A stretch of 64,000 bases of DNA, taken from the NCBI GenBank assembly GCA_016290295.1, contig JAEETJ010000008.1:30198-94197 (forward strand), read 5' to 3'. Position 1 is the stretch's first letter. Each line of letters begins with the position of its first letter. The stretch is from Bacteroidales bacterium. GTDB taxonomy: Bacteria; Bacteroidota; Bacteroidia; Bacteroidales; WCHB1-69. The position numbers and the translations under genes were made by a program. Below are positions 40,742 through 51,700 of this stretch, piece by piece. The notes below the pieces were generated by a model, which saw nothing but the letters and a program-made list of their open reading frames with translations, searched no databases and was not told where the DNA came from.

Positions 40742-43462
40742 TTACGCATTCTTGATAGCAGCCTGGGCAGCGGCCAGACGAGCTACTGGTACGCGGAACG
40801 GAGAGCAAGAAACGTAGGTCATACCGGCTTTGTAGAAGAACTCTACAGAAGCGGGATCACCACCGTGCTCACCGCAAACACCGCACTTCAGGTTGGCACG
40901 GGTGCTACGACCACGTTCCACACCTAATTTCACCAACTGGCCAACGCCTTCCTGATCCAAAGTGTTGAATGGATCGGCGGGGATAATCTTCTCATCAACG
41001 TAGGTATGAACGATAGCGTTCACATCGTCACGGCTGAAGCCGAAGGTCATCTGGGTCAAGTCGTTGGTACCGAAGCTGAAGAACTGTGCCACCTCGGCAA
41101 TCTTGTCGGCTACCAATGTAGCTCTCGGAATCTCAATCATAGTTCCGAAGAGATAGTCGATGGTTACGCCGAACTGAGCCTCGATTTCAGCTTTCACGCG
41201 GTTAGCGATAGCTTTCTGGTGCTCTAACTCTTTCACATTGATGGTGAGGGGAACCATGATTTCCAAACGAGGATCGTGGCCTTCCTTCATCAATTCAGCA
41301 GTAGCCTGGAACAAAGCACGGAACTGAGTTTCAGTGATTTCGGGATAAACAATACCCAGACGAACACCACGGAGACCCATCATCGGGTTCACTTCGTGCA
41401 ATGCCTCGATACGTTTTACCAATTCTTCTTCGCTCATGCCACGTTCCTTAGCCAAAGCTTCGATTTTAGCTTTCTCGTTGGTCTTGGGAACGAATTCATG
41501 CAATGGAGGATCCATCAAACGGAAAGTCAGCGGTTTGCCATCCAGCACTTTCAAGGTACCTTTTGCACTTTCGCGGATATAGGGTTCCAGTTCCTTCAGA
41601 GCAGCGATACGATCTTCAGTAGTGTTGGTCAGAATCATATTACGCAGCTTAGCCAACGGTTTCTCGCTGTTCTTGCCATAGAACATGTGTTCGATACGGA
41701 ACAGACCAATACCTTCAGCACCGAAGTTCACAGCGTTCTGAGCGTCATCGGGGTTGTCGGCGTTGGTACGGACACCCATAGTGCGGTATTTGTCCACCAG
41801 CTTCATGAATTCCTGGAACAACGGATTTTCAGTAGCGTCAATCATCTTCACTTCCTCAGCGTAAACCCAGCCTTTGGAGCCGTTCAAGCTCAGCAGGTCA
41901 CCTTCTTTGAAGGTCTTGCCAGCGATGTTAACGGTGCGTGCATTCATGTCGATATGAACGGCGTCGCAACCTACGATACAGCATTTACCCCAGCCACGAG
42001 CCACGAGAGCAGCGTGAGAGGTCATACCACCACGAGCGGTGAGAATACCGGTAGCGGCACGCATACCTTCCACATCTTCGGGGTTGGTTTCCTCACGAAC
42101 GAGGATGTTTTTCACTTTCTTAGCGGCATATTCTTTAGCCTTTTCGCTGTCGAGAGCGATGATACCTACAGCACCACCAGGACCTGCGGGAAGACCCTTG
42201 GCGATCACTTCGTGTTTCTTTTCGTCAGCGGCATCCAAAATCGGGTGCAGCAGTTCGTCCAACTGAGCGGGAGAGAGGCGCATCACCACTTCCTTCTCGT
42301 CAATCAGACCTTCGTGCAACATATCGAGAGCCATAGTCAAAGCGGCCACACCGGTACGTTTACCCACGCGGCACTGCAACATATACAGCTTACCGTCCTG
42401 GATGGTGAACTCGATATCGAGCATGTCATGATAGTTCTTCTCCAAGATTTCACGGATCTCGCAGAGTTCCTTATAAGTTTCGGGCATCAGCTCCTGCATA
42501 GAATGCATGTGCTTGTTCTGCTCGTTCTTAGTGTCATCGTTCAAGGGGTTGGGGGTACGGATACCAGCCACGACGTCCTCGCCCTGAGCGTTGATCAACC
42601 ATTCGCCATAGAACTGGTTGTCACCAGTAGCGGGGTTACGGGTGAAAGCCACACCGGTAGCGGAGGTTTCGCCCATGTTACCGAACACCATAGTCTGCAC
42701 GTTCACAGCAGTGCCCCAGTCATCGGGAATACCTTCGATACGACGATAAGAGATGGCCTTTTTACCGTTCCAGCTCTTGAAAACGGCCTTGATACCGCCT
42801 TCCAGCTGAGCCTTAGCGTCATCTGGGAATTCAGTGCCGAGCACTTCTTTAATTTTAGCCTTGAATGCATTGGCTAACTGCAGCAATTCATCAGCGGTGA
42901 TTTCAGTGTCGCTCTTATAACCTTTGCTTTCTTTGAATTGATCCAGCATGTCATCTAGCTGTTTGCGGATGCCTTTGCCGTCAGCGGGTTCGATACCCTC
43001 AGCTTTTTCCATAACCACATCGGCATACATCATGATCAGACGACGATAGGAGTCATATACGAAGCGGGGGTTATTGGTTTTCTTAATCAGGCCGGGGAGA
43101 GTTTTGGAGCTCAGACCGATATTCAGTACGGTATCCATCATGCCGGGCATGGAGCTACGGGCACCGGAACGGCAGGAAACCAAGAGAGGATTTTCGGGGT
43201 CATCATATTTCATACCCATAATGCTTTCCATCTTGCTCATACCTGCCCAAACCTCATCCATCAAACCTTCAGGAAGCTGGCAGTTGTTACCGTAATAAGC
43301 GGTGCAGCATTCAGTAGTGATGGTCAGACCTGCGGGAACAGGCAGTCCCAATAAACACATCTCGGCGAGGTTTGCGCCCTTGCCACCCAACAAATTTTTC
43401 ATGTCGGCTTTGCCTTCAGCGGTCTTTCCGCCAAAGGTGTAAACGTACTTTACTTTACTCAT
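40742..43462 (-). CDS. ppdK: Pyruvate, phosphate dikinase
   Basis: Seen: 906 residues from the ATG at 43462 (a TTG two codons upstream is not needed). The N-terminal ATP-grasp domain is YTFGGKTAEGKADMKNLLGG...GANLAEMC. The swivelling phospho-His domain has GILTARGGMTSHAALVARGW (His ~480, with the regulatory Thr before it). The C-terminal PEP/pyruvate barrel ends with LKCGVCGEHGGDPASVEFF (catalytic Cys ~860). Known: interconverts pyruvate + ATP + Pi and PEP + AMP + PPi, a main glycolytic/gluconeogenic step in anaerobic Bacteroidota. Its -7 box (43519) carries an AT-rich array upstream that is nearly identical to that of the DUF349 gene. A 533-codon antisense open frame is a composition effect. 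Confidence 0.98.
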   Translation of the reverse strand: MSKVKYVYTFGGKTAEGKADMKNLLGGKGANLAEMCLLGLPVPAGLTITTECCTAYYGNNCQLPEGLMDEVWAGMSKMESIMGMKYDDPENPLLVSCRSGARSSMPGMMDTVLNIGLSSKTLPGLIKKTNNPRFVYDSYRRLIMMYADVVMEKAEGIEPADGKGIRKQLDDMLDQFKESKGYKSDTEITADELLQLANAFKAKIKEVLGTEFPDDAKAQLEGGIKAVFKSWNGKKAISYRRIEGIPDDWGTAVNVQTMVFGNMGETSATGVAFTRNPATGDNQFYGEWLINAQGEDVVAGIRTPNPLNDDTKNEQNKHMHSMQELMPETYKELCEIREILEKNYHDMLDIEFTIQDGKLYMLQCRVGKRTGVAALTMALDMLHEGLIDEKEVVMRLSPAQLDELLHPILDAADEKKHEVIAKGLPAGPGGAVGIIALDSEKAKEYAAKKVKNILVREETNPEDVEGMRAATGILTARGGMTSHAALVARGWGKCCIVGCDAVHIDMNARTVNIAGKTFKEGDLLSLNGSKGWVYAEEVKMIDATENPLFQEFMKLVDKYRTMGVRTNADNPDDAQNAVNFGAEGIGLFRIEHMFYGKNSEKPLAKLRNMILTNTTEDRIAALKELEPYIRESAKGTLKVLDGKPLTFRLMDPPLHEFVPKTNEKAKIEALAKERGMSEEELVKRIEALHEVNPMMGLRGVRLGIVYPEITETQFRALFQATAELMKEGHDPRLEIMVPLTINVKELEHQKAIANRVKAEIEAQFGVTIDYLFGTMIEIPRATLVADKIAEVAQFFSFGTNDLTQMTFGFSRDDVNAIVHTYVDEKIIPADPFNTLDQEGVGQLVKLGVERGRSTRANLKCGVCGEHGGDPASVEFFYKAGMTYVSCSPFRVPVARLAAAQAAIKNA

Positions 43463-43518
43463 TTTCAATTACTTTACTGATTAGTATAAAAAATTATTTT
43501 AGTCGATTTTTGAAAGGT

Positions 43519-43527
43519 GCAAAGATA
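43519..43527 (-). promoter_or_regulatory. -7 box of ppdK
   Basis: TATCTTTGC on the minus strand, 57 bases before the ATG, with an AT-rich octamer array immediately upstream (43533-43577). Confidence 0.85.
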
Positions 43528-43532
43528 CGAAT

Positions 43533-43577
43533 TTTTTCAATTAGTTAATTAGCAAATTCGTTAATTAGTAAATTAGA
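43533..43577 (-). repeat. AT-rich array upstream of the ppdK promoter
   Basis: Minus strand: TTTACTAATTAACGAATTTG-type units running into AATTGAAAAAATTC and the -7 box. It matches the array at 57585-57623 almost base for base. See also 62433-62455. Confidence 0.75.
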
Positions 43578-43601
43578 CAATGGCTGTCTTTCGTTTTTTT
43601 G

Positions 43602-43610
43602 TATTTTTGC
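43602..43610 (+). promoter_or_regulatory. -7 box of the ResB-CcsA fusion gene
   Basis: TATTTTTGC preceded by TTTTTTTG, 29 bases before ATG 43639. Confidence 0.8.
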
Positions 43611-43638
43611 CGATTGAATATGTTTCATTTTATGAATT

Positions 43639-45573
43639 ATGCTAAAAACATTTAATAAAAACTTGATTCCTTTATTTGTCGCTATTTTGCTGATTGTGGC
43701 GGGGGGATTGTGCACCTGGTTCACTGCCCGCAGCGTACATGTGCATTTGCGCGAAGGGGAAAGCAATACCGCAGCTAATTCATCCATTTATGAAGATTTC
43801 AGAGACAGTGTAGCCAAATTTTCCACCGAAGACCATAATAGTAGAAACACTTCTGCCGATACAAAATTGCCTTTCAGCATCCGACTGGATGAATTCAATG
43901 TGGACTATTACGAAGGCACTACTACCATCAAGGATTACATCAGCCATGTCACTGTGACCGACGGAGAGAAGGTGTTCACGGCTCGGATTTCCATGAATAA
44001 AATCCTGAAATACAGGTATTATCGCATTTTCCAAGAAGACTATGACACCGACTTGGACGGCAGCGTTTTGCTCGTCCGTTACGACCCCTGGGGGACAACT
44101 CTGGTCTACATCGGCTTTGCCCTACTCTTGCTGTCAATGATATGGCTACTGTTGCGACGCGACGGGGCATTCAGGCGTTTGCTACGTGCACTCTCTGTCG
44201 CCTGCCTGCTGATGCTCTCGTTGCCCACCTCTACCTTAGCCAATTCAGGTTACAGGTTACAGGAGACAGGGGACAGGGTGCAGAATTCAGAATTCAAAAT
44301 TCAAAATTCAGATTCCAACAATCAACTGTCAACTGTCAATTGTCAACTGTCAACTGAAGAGGCGGCGGCTTTCGGCAAGCTGTCGGTCTATTACCGCGGT
44401 CGTATCGCTCCCTTCGACAGCTATGCCCGTGACTACTGCAAGGCAAATTTTCCAAAAGGCAAGATACCAGCCGGCTACAACCCCGTGCAACTCGTCACCG
44501 AAATTTATCTTTTCCCTGAGAAGTGGCCCGACCAAGTCCACCCCGCCATGAAACTCTTCCCGCAACAGGACCACTGGTTTGCTCCCGAGGATGACCTCAG
44601 CTCGGCAGACCCTGCTGACACACTCTTCATTGCCCACATTTTAGACTGGCTCAAACTATCTATCCAGGAAGATAATCATCCGCAGAATATACAGATTATC
44701 AATTCTATATACCAATTTCAAGAAAAACGTTGCACCCCAGGCAGCATTAAGCGCCAACGGGAGCTGATCGAAATAGCATACAATCAATACAAGCCAGAGA
44801 GCAAAATCTTCCTCATGGAAATCATCATGGCCTTAGTATTGTTGGTACTATTCTTGGCGGTTTCCAATGCGAAATGGACAAAAACATTAGCCCTAATCTT
44901 TATGTTCGTTGCCCTGACGTTTGTTTTGGCAGACATCGGCTTGCGATGCTATCTTTCTGGACACAGTCCCTTCAGCGGTCTTTTCGACACCTTGATGCTA
45001 CTTTCGGCAGGGGTGCTTCTCATCGGCTTGTTTGTCAGCCGAAAGAGCAGCTTCATTACCCTACCCTCACTTATTGCCTCCGCTTTCATCATCTTGGTAG
45101 CCACGATGATGGGCGGCAGAAGTTTCTCTCCCCTCATGCCCGTACTAATATCCCCTTGGCTTACCATTCATGTGGCCATTCTGATGACCGCATACAGCAT
45201 GCTGACGTTCACCTTTATATTGGCACTCATCAGCATCCCTCTCATTATACTGAAAAGAAAACAAGAACTCATTCAAAATATCACAAAAATCAGCCAGGTA
45301 TTTTGCATTATCGGTGTGGTATTGCTGGCTATTGGCATCATGATTGGCTCGGCATGGGCCAACATCAGCTGGGGGCAGTATTGGAGTTGGGATCCCAAAG
45401 AGACCTGGGCACTTATCACTCTTATAGGCTATTGCGCAGCCCTACCGGGAGTCATTCCCGCTGCTAACCGCCACCCTTGGCTCTATCACCTGATCATCCT
45501 CATCGCCTTCTGCCTGCTCATCATGACATACTTGGGCATAAACCTCTTTGGAGGGATGCACGCTTACAGTTAA
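43639..45573 (+). CDS. ResB-CcsA fusion, cytochrome c biogenesis (heme export/ligation)
   Basis: Seen: 644 residues. The ResB-like N-terminal part has an anchor helix (LIPLFVAILLIVAGGLCTWF), a periplasmic domain (IRLDEFNVDYYEGTTTIKDY, YRYYRIFQEDYDTD) and a second helix (TTLVYIGFALLLLSMIWLLL). A third hydrophobic segment to ~residue 200 precedes a periplasmic stretch. A CcsA part with about eight helices and the heme-handling motif SWGQYWSWDPKETWALI forms the C-terminus. Known: System II cytochrome c synthase, and ResB-CcsA fusions are usual in Bacteroidota. Odd: about 38 residues (~202-239, SGYRLQETGDRVQNSEF... to NQLSTVNCQLSTE) are encoded by heptamer repeats that lie in frame in the loop. 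The stop codon is inside another array. Confidence 0.9.
   Translation: MLKTFNKNLIPLFVAILLIVAGGLCTWFTARSVHVHLREGESNTAANSSIYEDFRDSVAKFSTEDHNSRNTSADTKLPFSIRLDEFNVDYYEGTTTIKDYISHVTVTDGEKVFTARISMNKILKYRYYRIFQEDYDTDLDGSVLLVRYDPWGTTLVYIGFALLLLSMIWLLLRRDGAFRRLLRALSVACLLMLSLPTSTLANSGYRLQETGDRVQNSEFKIQNSDSNNQLSTVNCQLSTEEAAAFGKLSVYYRGRIAPFDSYARDYCKANFPKGKIPAGYNPVQLVTEIYLFPEKWPDQVHPAMKLFPQQDHWFAPEDDLSSADPADTLFIAHILDWLKLSIQEDNHPQNIQIINSIYQFQEKRCTPGSIKRQRELIEIAYNQYKPESKIFLMEIIMALVLLVLFLAVSNAKWTKTLALIFMFVALTFVLADIGLRCYLSGHSPFSGLFDTLMLLSAGVLLIGLFVSRKSSFITLPSLIASAFIILVATMMGGRSFSPLMPVLISPWLTIHVAILMTAYSMLTFTFILALISIPLIILKRKQELIQNITKISQVFCIIGVVLLAIGIMIGSAWANISWGQYWSWDPKETWALITLIGYCAALPGVIPAANRHPWLYHLIILIAFCLLIMTYLGINLFGGMHAYS
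44244..44356 (+). repeat. Heptamer array inside the ResB-CcsA reading frame
   Basis: GTTACAG units (44248-44262), GGGGACAG, ATTCAGA/ATTCAAA units (44284-44311) and AACTGTC/AATTGTC units (44323-44355). The same families occur between genes elsewhere (20366, 28280, 35355). Here no in-frame stop arises. Confidence 0.88.
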
Positions 45574-45772
45574 TAGTTAACAGTTAATAATTAATAGTTT
45601 TTAGTGTTAGTCACTTCGTGTTAATTACTTCGTGTTAATTACTTCGTGTTGATGACTTCGTGTTAGTTAATACGTGTTAGTTAATACGTGTTAGTGATTA
45701 CATGCATACAATCAGATTAACTATTAACTATCAACTATTAACACCTAACCCCTGAAACCTGACCACTAATTA
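45560..45772. repeat. Compound arrays between the convergent CcsA and adhesin genes
   Basis: The whole 196-bp gap is repeats: TTAATAG/TTAACAG from the ccsA stop, then three 14-bp units ACTTCGTGTTAATT (45610-45655), two 14-bp units GTGTTAGTTAATAC (45660-45690), TTAACTATTAACTAT units (45715-45745) and CTAACCCCTGAAACCTGACC up to the adhesin stop. No hairpin terminator is visible. Confidence 0.85.
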
Positions 45773-48700
45773 CTGTTTCACCACTTTAACAACGCTTTCC
45801 GTGGCGGTTTGGGTGTTGCGCAGTTTCAGCAAATAGACACCTGCGGCAAAGGATGACAAATCAAGCTGCATGTCATTACCACTCATCTCCCATCTATTCA
45901 ACATCTTACCATACATATCAAACAACTGCAACTCTCCGTTAAACAATTGTGCATTATTCATTGTACATTGTACATTGATCATGCCATTAGTCGGATTCGG
46001 ATACACCTGTATCACTGACATTTCCGCATCATCAATACCTACACCGTATGTAATCTGCATAGACGCTGGCAGTGATGGCCCACAATCATTCAAGGCATAC
46101 ACCGACAAAGTCGCAGAGCCTGGCGATGTGACAGTAACCTGTGCCACGGTCTGGTTGTAGGAAACGCTCCAGTTGGGGTTAGACAAAATCCATTCATACA
46201 AAGTGGCATTTTCGACGGGATCAATCATATAAACAAAATTACCGGGGTAAGTCACCTCGCTATTACCAATGATATTTCCTGTAATGACAGGTTTTGGTCT
46301 CACCGTAAGATGAAGTGTACGAATACTGTCGCAGCCGTACGCAGTCTGTAAGTTCTCGACAAAATCAAACTCACCCGGCACATCCTGAACAGGAATGGAG
46401 AAGCCATAACCAGAGTATGGATTACCTTGACAGATTTCATCTGTAAAATTAGCAGCATAGCTTGGATGAACAGCCAAAGTATGGTTTTGTTGAGCCACAC
46501 AACCATCGGCTGATATGGCAGTTACCGAATAAGTCGTTGTTGACGTAGGACTTACCTGGATAGTATTATTTGAAACACCCGTATTCCAACTGAAAGATGA
46601 AGCATTGGCACATACCGCAGTCAGTGAAACTGTTTCATCGGCACACATATCATTGGGACCGGCAATCACAATCACTGGGGATGACAAAGTGGATACATTC
46701 TGGCTTGTTGTGGCAGAGCAGCCATTCAAATCGGTCACCTGCACAGCATAATATCCTGGTGTTGTAACGGTTATCGAAGTAGTCGTATCACCGGTATTCC
46801 ACAAGATGGAACCATTGCCGATAGCTGTCAGTATACCCTCCGCATCCGGACAGATAGCGGTTGGACCTGTAATAGAAATCTGTGGATTAGAATACTGTAT
46901 CAAGGTATGACTTGTCGTATCGGTACAACCATATTGGTTGAATGCGACCAGCTGATAAGTTCCACTTGTTTGCACATCAATCATGGCAGCGGTCTGTCCT
47001 GTGCTCCACAAATAGGCCATACCACCTTGGGCACTCAACGTGACGACAGAACCATCACAAATACCGTCGGGAGCAGCAATTGCAGCAGTTGGTCTCTCAT
47101 TGACCACCACCTGTCGCGTAGCTTCTACCATACAGATACCATTATAAGCCTGTACCGTATAGCTTGTACTGCTTTCGGGTGCTATCACAATATTGGGACT
47201 GGTAGAGCCCGTACTCCACAAATAATCCGTAGCTCCTATCGCCAACAATTCTGTCTGCTCGCCATAGCACAGCATGGTATCACCCAAAATCATCAGATTT
47301 GGATATTCATAGACATGAACATAAATGGACGCACTATTGGTACAACCCGTAGAATTCGTTACGGTCACCGTATAAGTGCCTGTTGTAGCGACATTGATAC
47401 TTCTGTTGTTAGAGCCCGTGGACCAATGGAAGCTACTGGCATTGGAACTGGTAAGCACCGTCACTTGTCCTTGACACAAGACGGTATCACCGGTTATGGT
47501 GACAACGGGAACCGGAGCCACTGTCAGATTCCAAGAAGCACTAACAGAACAACCATAATTATTGGAACCCACCACCTGATAGGTAGTCGTATATCGCGGA
47601 TTAACCGTAACGGATGCGGTGCTATCTCCTGTTGACCAATGGAAATGTGTAGCCGTACCCGAGGCAGTCAACGTAGCCTCTGCCCCATTACATACGGTCG
47701 TAGGTCCAGTAACACTAATAGTCGGAGAAGAATATACCATCAACAATTTTGATGCCGTATAGCTACAGCCATACATGTCTGTCACTGTCACACCGTACAC
47801 GTTGGTGGATGTCACCCGAAGTATGCTGTCGGTGGCTCCCGTAGTCCACTGATAAGTAACGGGCTCATTGGTTTGTGCATACAGTACACCCGTATCACCC
47901 GTACACAAATAATCAACGCCAACGATTTGCAGTTCAGGTGCCATGTGTTTCTCCACATGGAAAGTTGATGGCAAGAGGCAAGTTGAGGGATCCACTGCAT
48001 GAACGGAATAGTCTCCTGTCTCATGAACATAAATGCTATCGCCTTGCTGTCCATCTGACCACATAAGTTCCTGATGGGTATTAGCCACCAGCAAGACAGA
48101 GTCACCAGCACAGAAATCCGTATTACCAGTGATAACGATGGGAACAGTAGGATTCACCACAACTTGGGCGGAAGTAGTGGCCGAACAGCCATTTTCATCC
48201 ATAATCACCAAATTATAGGAAGTGGTGTTGGACGGAGCCACGGTGATAGACTGACTCACTGCCCCTGTTGACCAGAAGAAATACACGCCATTAGATGCAG
48301 TAAGTGTTGTGGTATCTCCCGTACAGATATTTTTTCTACCCAAAATTTCACAGGAAGGCGCGGGTGTTGACTGGAAAGTGAAAGAGGCAGATGCCTTACA
48401 TGAATTGGCATCTCTCACTTCCACAACATACACACCCGAAGCATACACCTGTATCTGAGCAGCGGTAGCACCCGTATTCCACAAATAAGACACAGCCGTC
48501 GGTGCCTGGGCTGTCAGCACATTCACATTGCCAGCGCAGGCCACAGGATTACCTGCAATCTGCACACTGGGCAAAGGTCTCTCGCTAATCTCAATACTGT
48601 CGCGGGAATAGCAAGCATGAGCATCCCATCCTTCAACGATATACAGGCCAGCTGTAGTGACAAACAGACTGTCATCCGAAGAGCCGTTTGACCATAAATA

Positions 48701-51700
48701 GTTTGATACACCATGAGCTGTCAATAAAACAGAATCTCCCACACACATCAAAGTGTCACCACTGATAGTCACCTCTTGTACACCATAATGATAAACACTC
48801 TTTTGAGCTGTGGCGGAACAGCCTGCAGAGGTAAAGACCGTCACCGAATAATTTCCAGCGGATTGGACCAAACGCTCCGCACTTGTGCTGCCATCATCCC
48901 ACAGATAGCTACTACCACCTGATGCCACCAATGTTGCTGAAGCACCCACACAAATAGAGTCCGGACCAGTGATGGTTGGGATGGGCAATTCCTCAACCCT
49001 TACCATAACCGTATCTTGATTACGACAACCATAAACATCCTCTACCATAACCCAATAATTGGTATTCACCAAAGGAAGCACTGAAATATTATTGACAGCA
49101 GCGCCTGTATTCCATAAGAATGAAGAGGCATTAGGAGCTGTAGCATACACAGTGGCCATATTTCCTTTACATATCGCCGTATCGCCTGAGAAGGTAATAT
49201 TTGGAAGTGGATGCATAGTTATCGTAGTAGAATCTGTTGCAGTACAACCATTGGCAGTCACTTGCAATACATACGTGCCTGCTGAATGAATGGTTATCTG
49301 ACGTTCTGTAGAGCCTGTATTCCATTGATAGCTATAACCCGAAGCCCAACCAGCATTCAATATGACTGCTGTTCCTTCACATACTTCATTATCGGAAGCT
49401 ATAATCGTGACATTAGGCAGATTTTTCTTGGTCACAATCAACTGTTGTGAAGACGAGCAACCGTATGCATCAGACACCACTACAGAATAAGCACCACCCT
49501 CTGTCAGGCTCAAAGATGCTGTATTTGCTATCTGAGCCCCGTAAGCATTACGCCATGAATAATTCTGTCCACCAGCTGCGGTCAGCACTGTGCTTTGACC
49601 ATCGCAGAAGGATACATCACCCGTGACAGAAGCTACAGGTACCGCTTGCTGAGTTACTGAGATGGAAGCTGTGGCAGTACAATTGGCAGGAGAAGTGGCT
49701 TGAACAGTATATGTACCAGGAGTTGAGACTACATAAGACTGACCCACTCCCGAATTGTTCCACAAATAGGACACCACACCTGTTCCTGTCGCACTCAAAG
49801 TAGTTGTGCTTCCTTCACAGAAATAGTTTTGTCCAATAATGTTCACTGTCGGCAATGCATTCACTTCCAGATATTTGGTTGCAGTAGCCGTACAGCCATA
49901 TTGGTTCGTAACCTCAACAGTATATTGCTGTGCATTAGTCAACTGAACCGATGCGGTGGTTGCTCCTGTTGACCATAGATAGCTGGTACCGCCAGTGGCC
50001 GTAAACACTGCTGTTTCGCCTTGACAGATGGCATCAACGCCATAGATAGAGGCCGTAGGTGTGGCATTTACTGTGATGGTATGGCTTGCTGTTGCCGTAC
50101 AGCCACGATCCGAGGTACCTGTCACCATGTAAGTGCTGCTTTGCTGAGGGGTAACCGTCAGCACCGGACCCGTAACACCTGTATTCCAGTTGTAGCTATT
50201 GGCCCCTGTTGCCATCAACATAACCTCTGACCCGCGACAAACACTGCTCTCGCCATTGATAGTCACATTCGGCAGCGGCAAATAGGTTACTTCCACGGAA
50301 TCCACGCCTTGGCAACCATTGGTAGCCGTCACTGTTAAAACATACCATCCAGGTGTATTAACCGTTAACGGAGAACGGTCATAACCCGTATTCCATCTGA
50401 CAGTACCATTGCCACTGGCTGACAACTGAGTATTTCCACCAGGACAAATTTCAGTATTACCACTAATAATCGCGTATGGATTTTCATTCACCGTCAAGAC
50501 AAGGTGTATAATACTATCGCATGCCTTTGTGGTCGTCAAATTCACCACATAAGTTCCGCTCTGATAATAAGATTGTCCATTATAGACATAGGGCAGTTCG
50601 CTGCTACAGCAACTCACACGAATGATAGTGTCGTATGACGGATTGACAACAACCGTTGCCGATGCGACGGAAGAGCACTCATGTTCGTTAACGGCGGTAA
50701 CTTGATAGTTTGCTGTGGATGAAGGATTAACTGTAATGGACGCTCCTGTAACACCTGTTGACCAATTGTACTGGCTTGCATTACCAATTGCATTCAGGGT
50801 AACAGCCGTTCCGGCACATGTGGAAGAAGGCGCGTTGATGCTCACTGTCGGCAATTCATGAACTGTCACCGTCTTTGACGCCTGAGCACTGCAAGCATGA
50901 GTATTGGTCACGGTAACACTATAGTTACCCGTGCTATTCACATTGATAGCATTTGTATTTGCACCCGTACTCCAAGCATACGTAACCGATTCATTGGTTA
51001 CAGCCATCAAATTGTCACTTTCACCTTGACACAAAGCAGATGCTCCTGTAATGGAAACTGTCGGCCGCTGGTATTTATCCACGTGTTTTGTAGCCGTGCT
51101 GACACAAACATCTGTATTGGTGCTGCTAACCGAATAATCCCCACTTTCATACACCACCAATCTATTACCGGTCTGTCCTGTTGACCATACCAGCTGATTG
51201 GCTCCAGAAGCCATCAATACCACAGAATCGCCAGCGCAGAAATGGTCGCTGCCGCTAATCACCAATTGTACATTCTCATGCACCACAACAGGCAAGCTGG
51301 CTGAGGCACGGCAACCGTTTTGATCAGTAATAGTTACAGAATAAGTGGTATTCTGCGAGGGGCTCACTGTAATGGACTGACTGGTGGCACCCGTTGACCA
51401 ATTGAAGGAGACACCGTTATTGGCGGTCAGCGTGGTGCTTTCACCCTTGCATAAATCTTGTTCTCCGATAATCGATACCGTTGGCACCCCATAGTAAGAG
51501 ATGGTCTTGGATGCTGTAGCGGTATAGCCAGCCGAGTTGGTTACTGTCACAACGTATGTACCAGGTGCTGAAACATAACGAGAGGCGGTCATCACACCAT
51601 CATTCCACTGGTAGCTGACTCCGCCGAAGGCTTGCAGCAAAGTAGAGTCGCCAACACAGATAGCATCATTACCCACAATGGTCGGAGTGGTATTCACCAC

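Noticed and set aside
41276..42877. 533-codon open frame antisense to ppdK
   Set aside because: It lies wholly inside a strongly conserved dikinase gene, its predicted peptide is His/Phe/Ser-rich without domain features, and no promoter precedes it. Codon bias of the sense gene explains it.
46907..47635. 242-codon open frame antisense to the adhesin
   Set aside because: It reads the complement of repeated Thr/Val/Ser codons and has no start signals.
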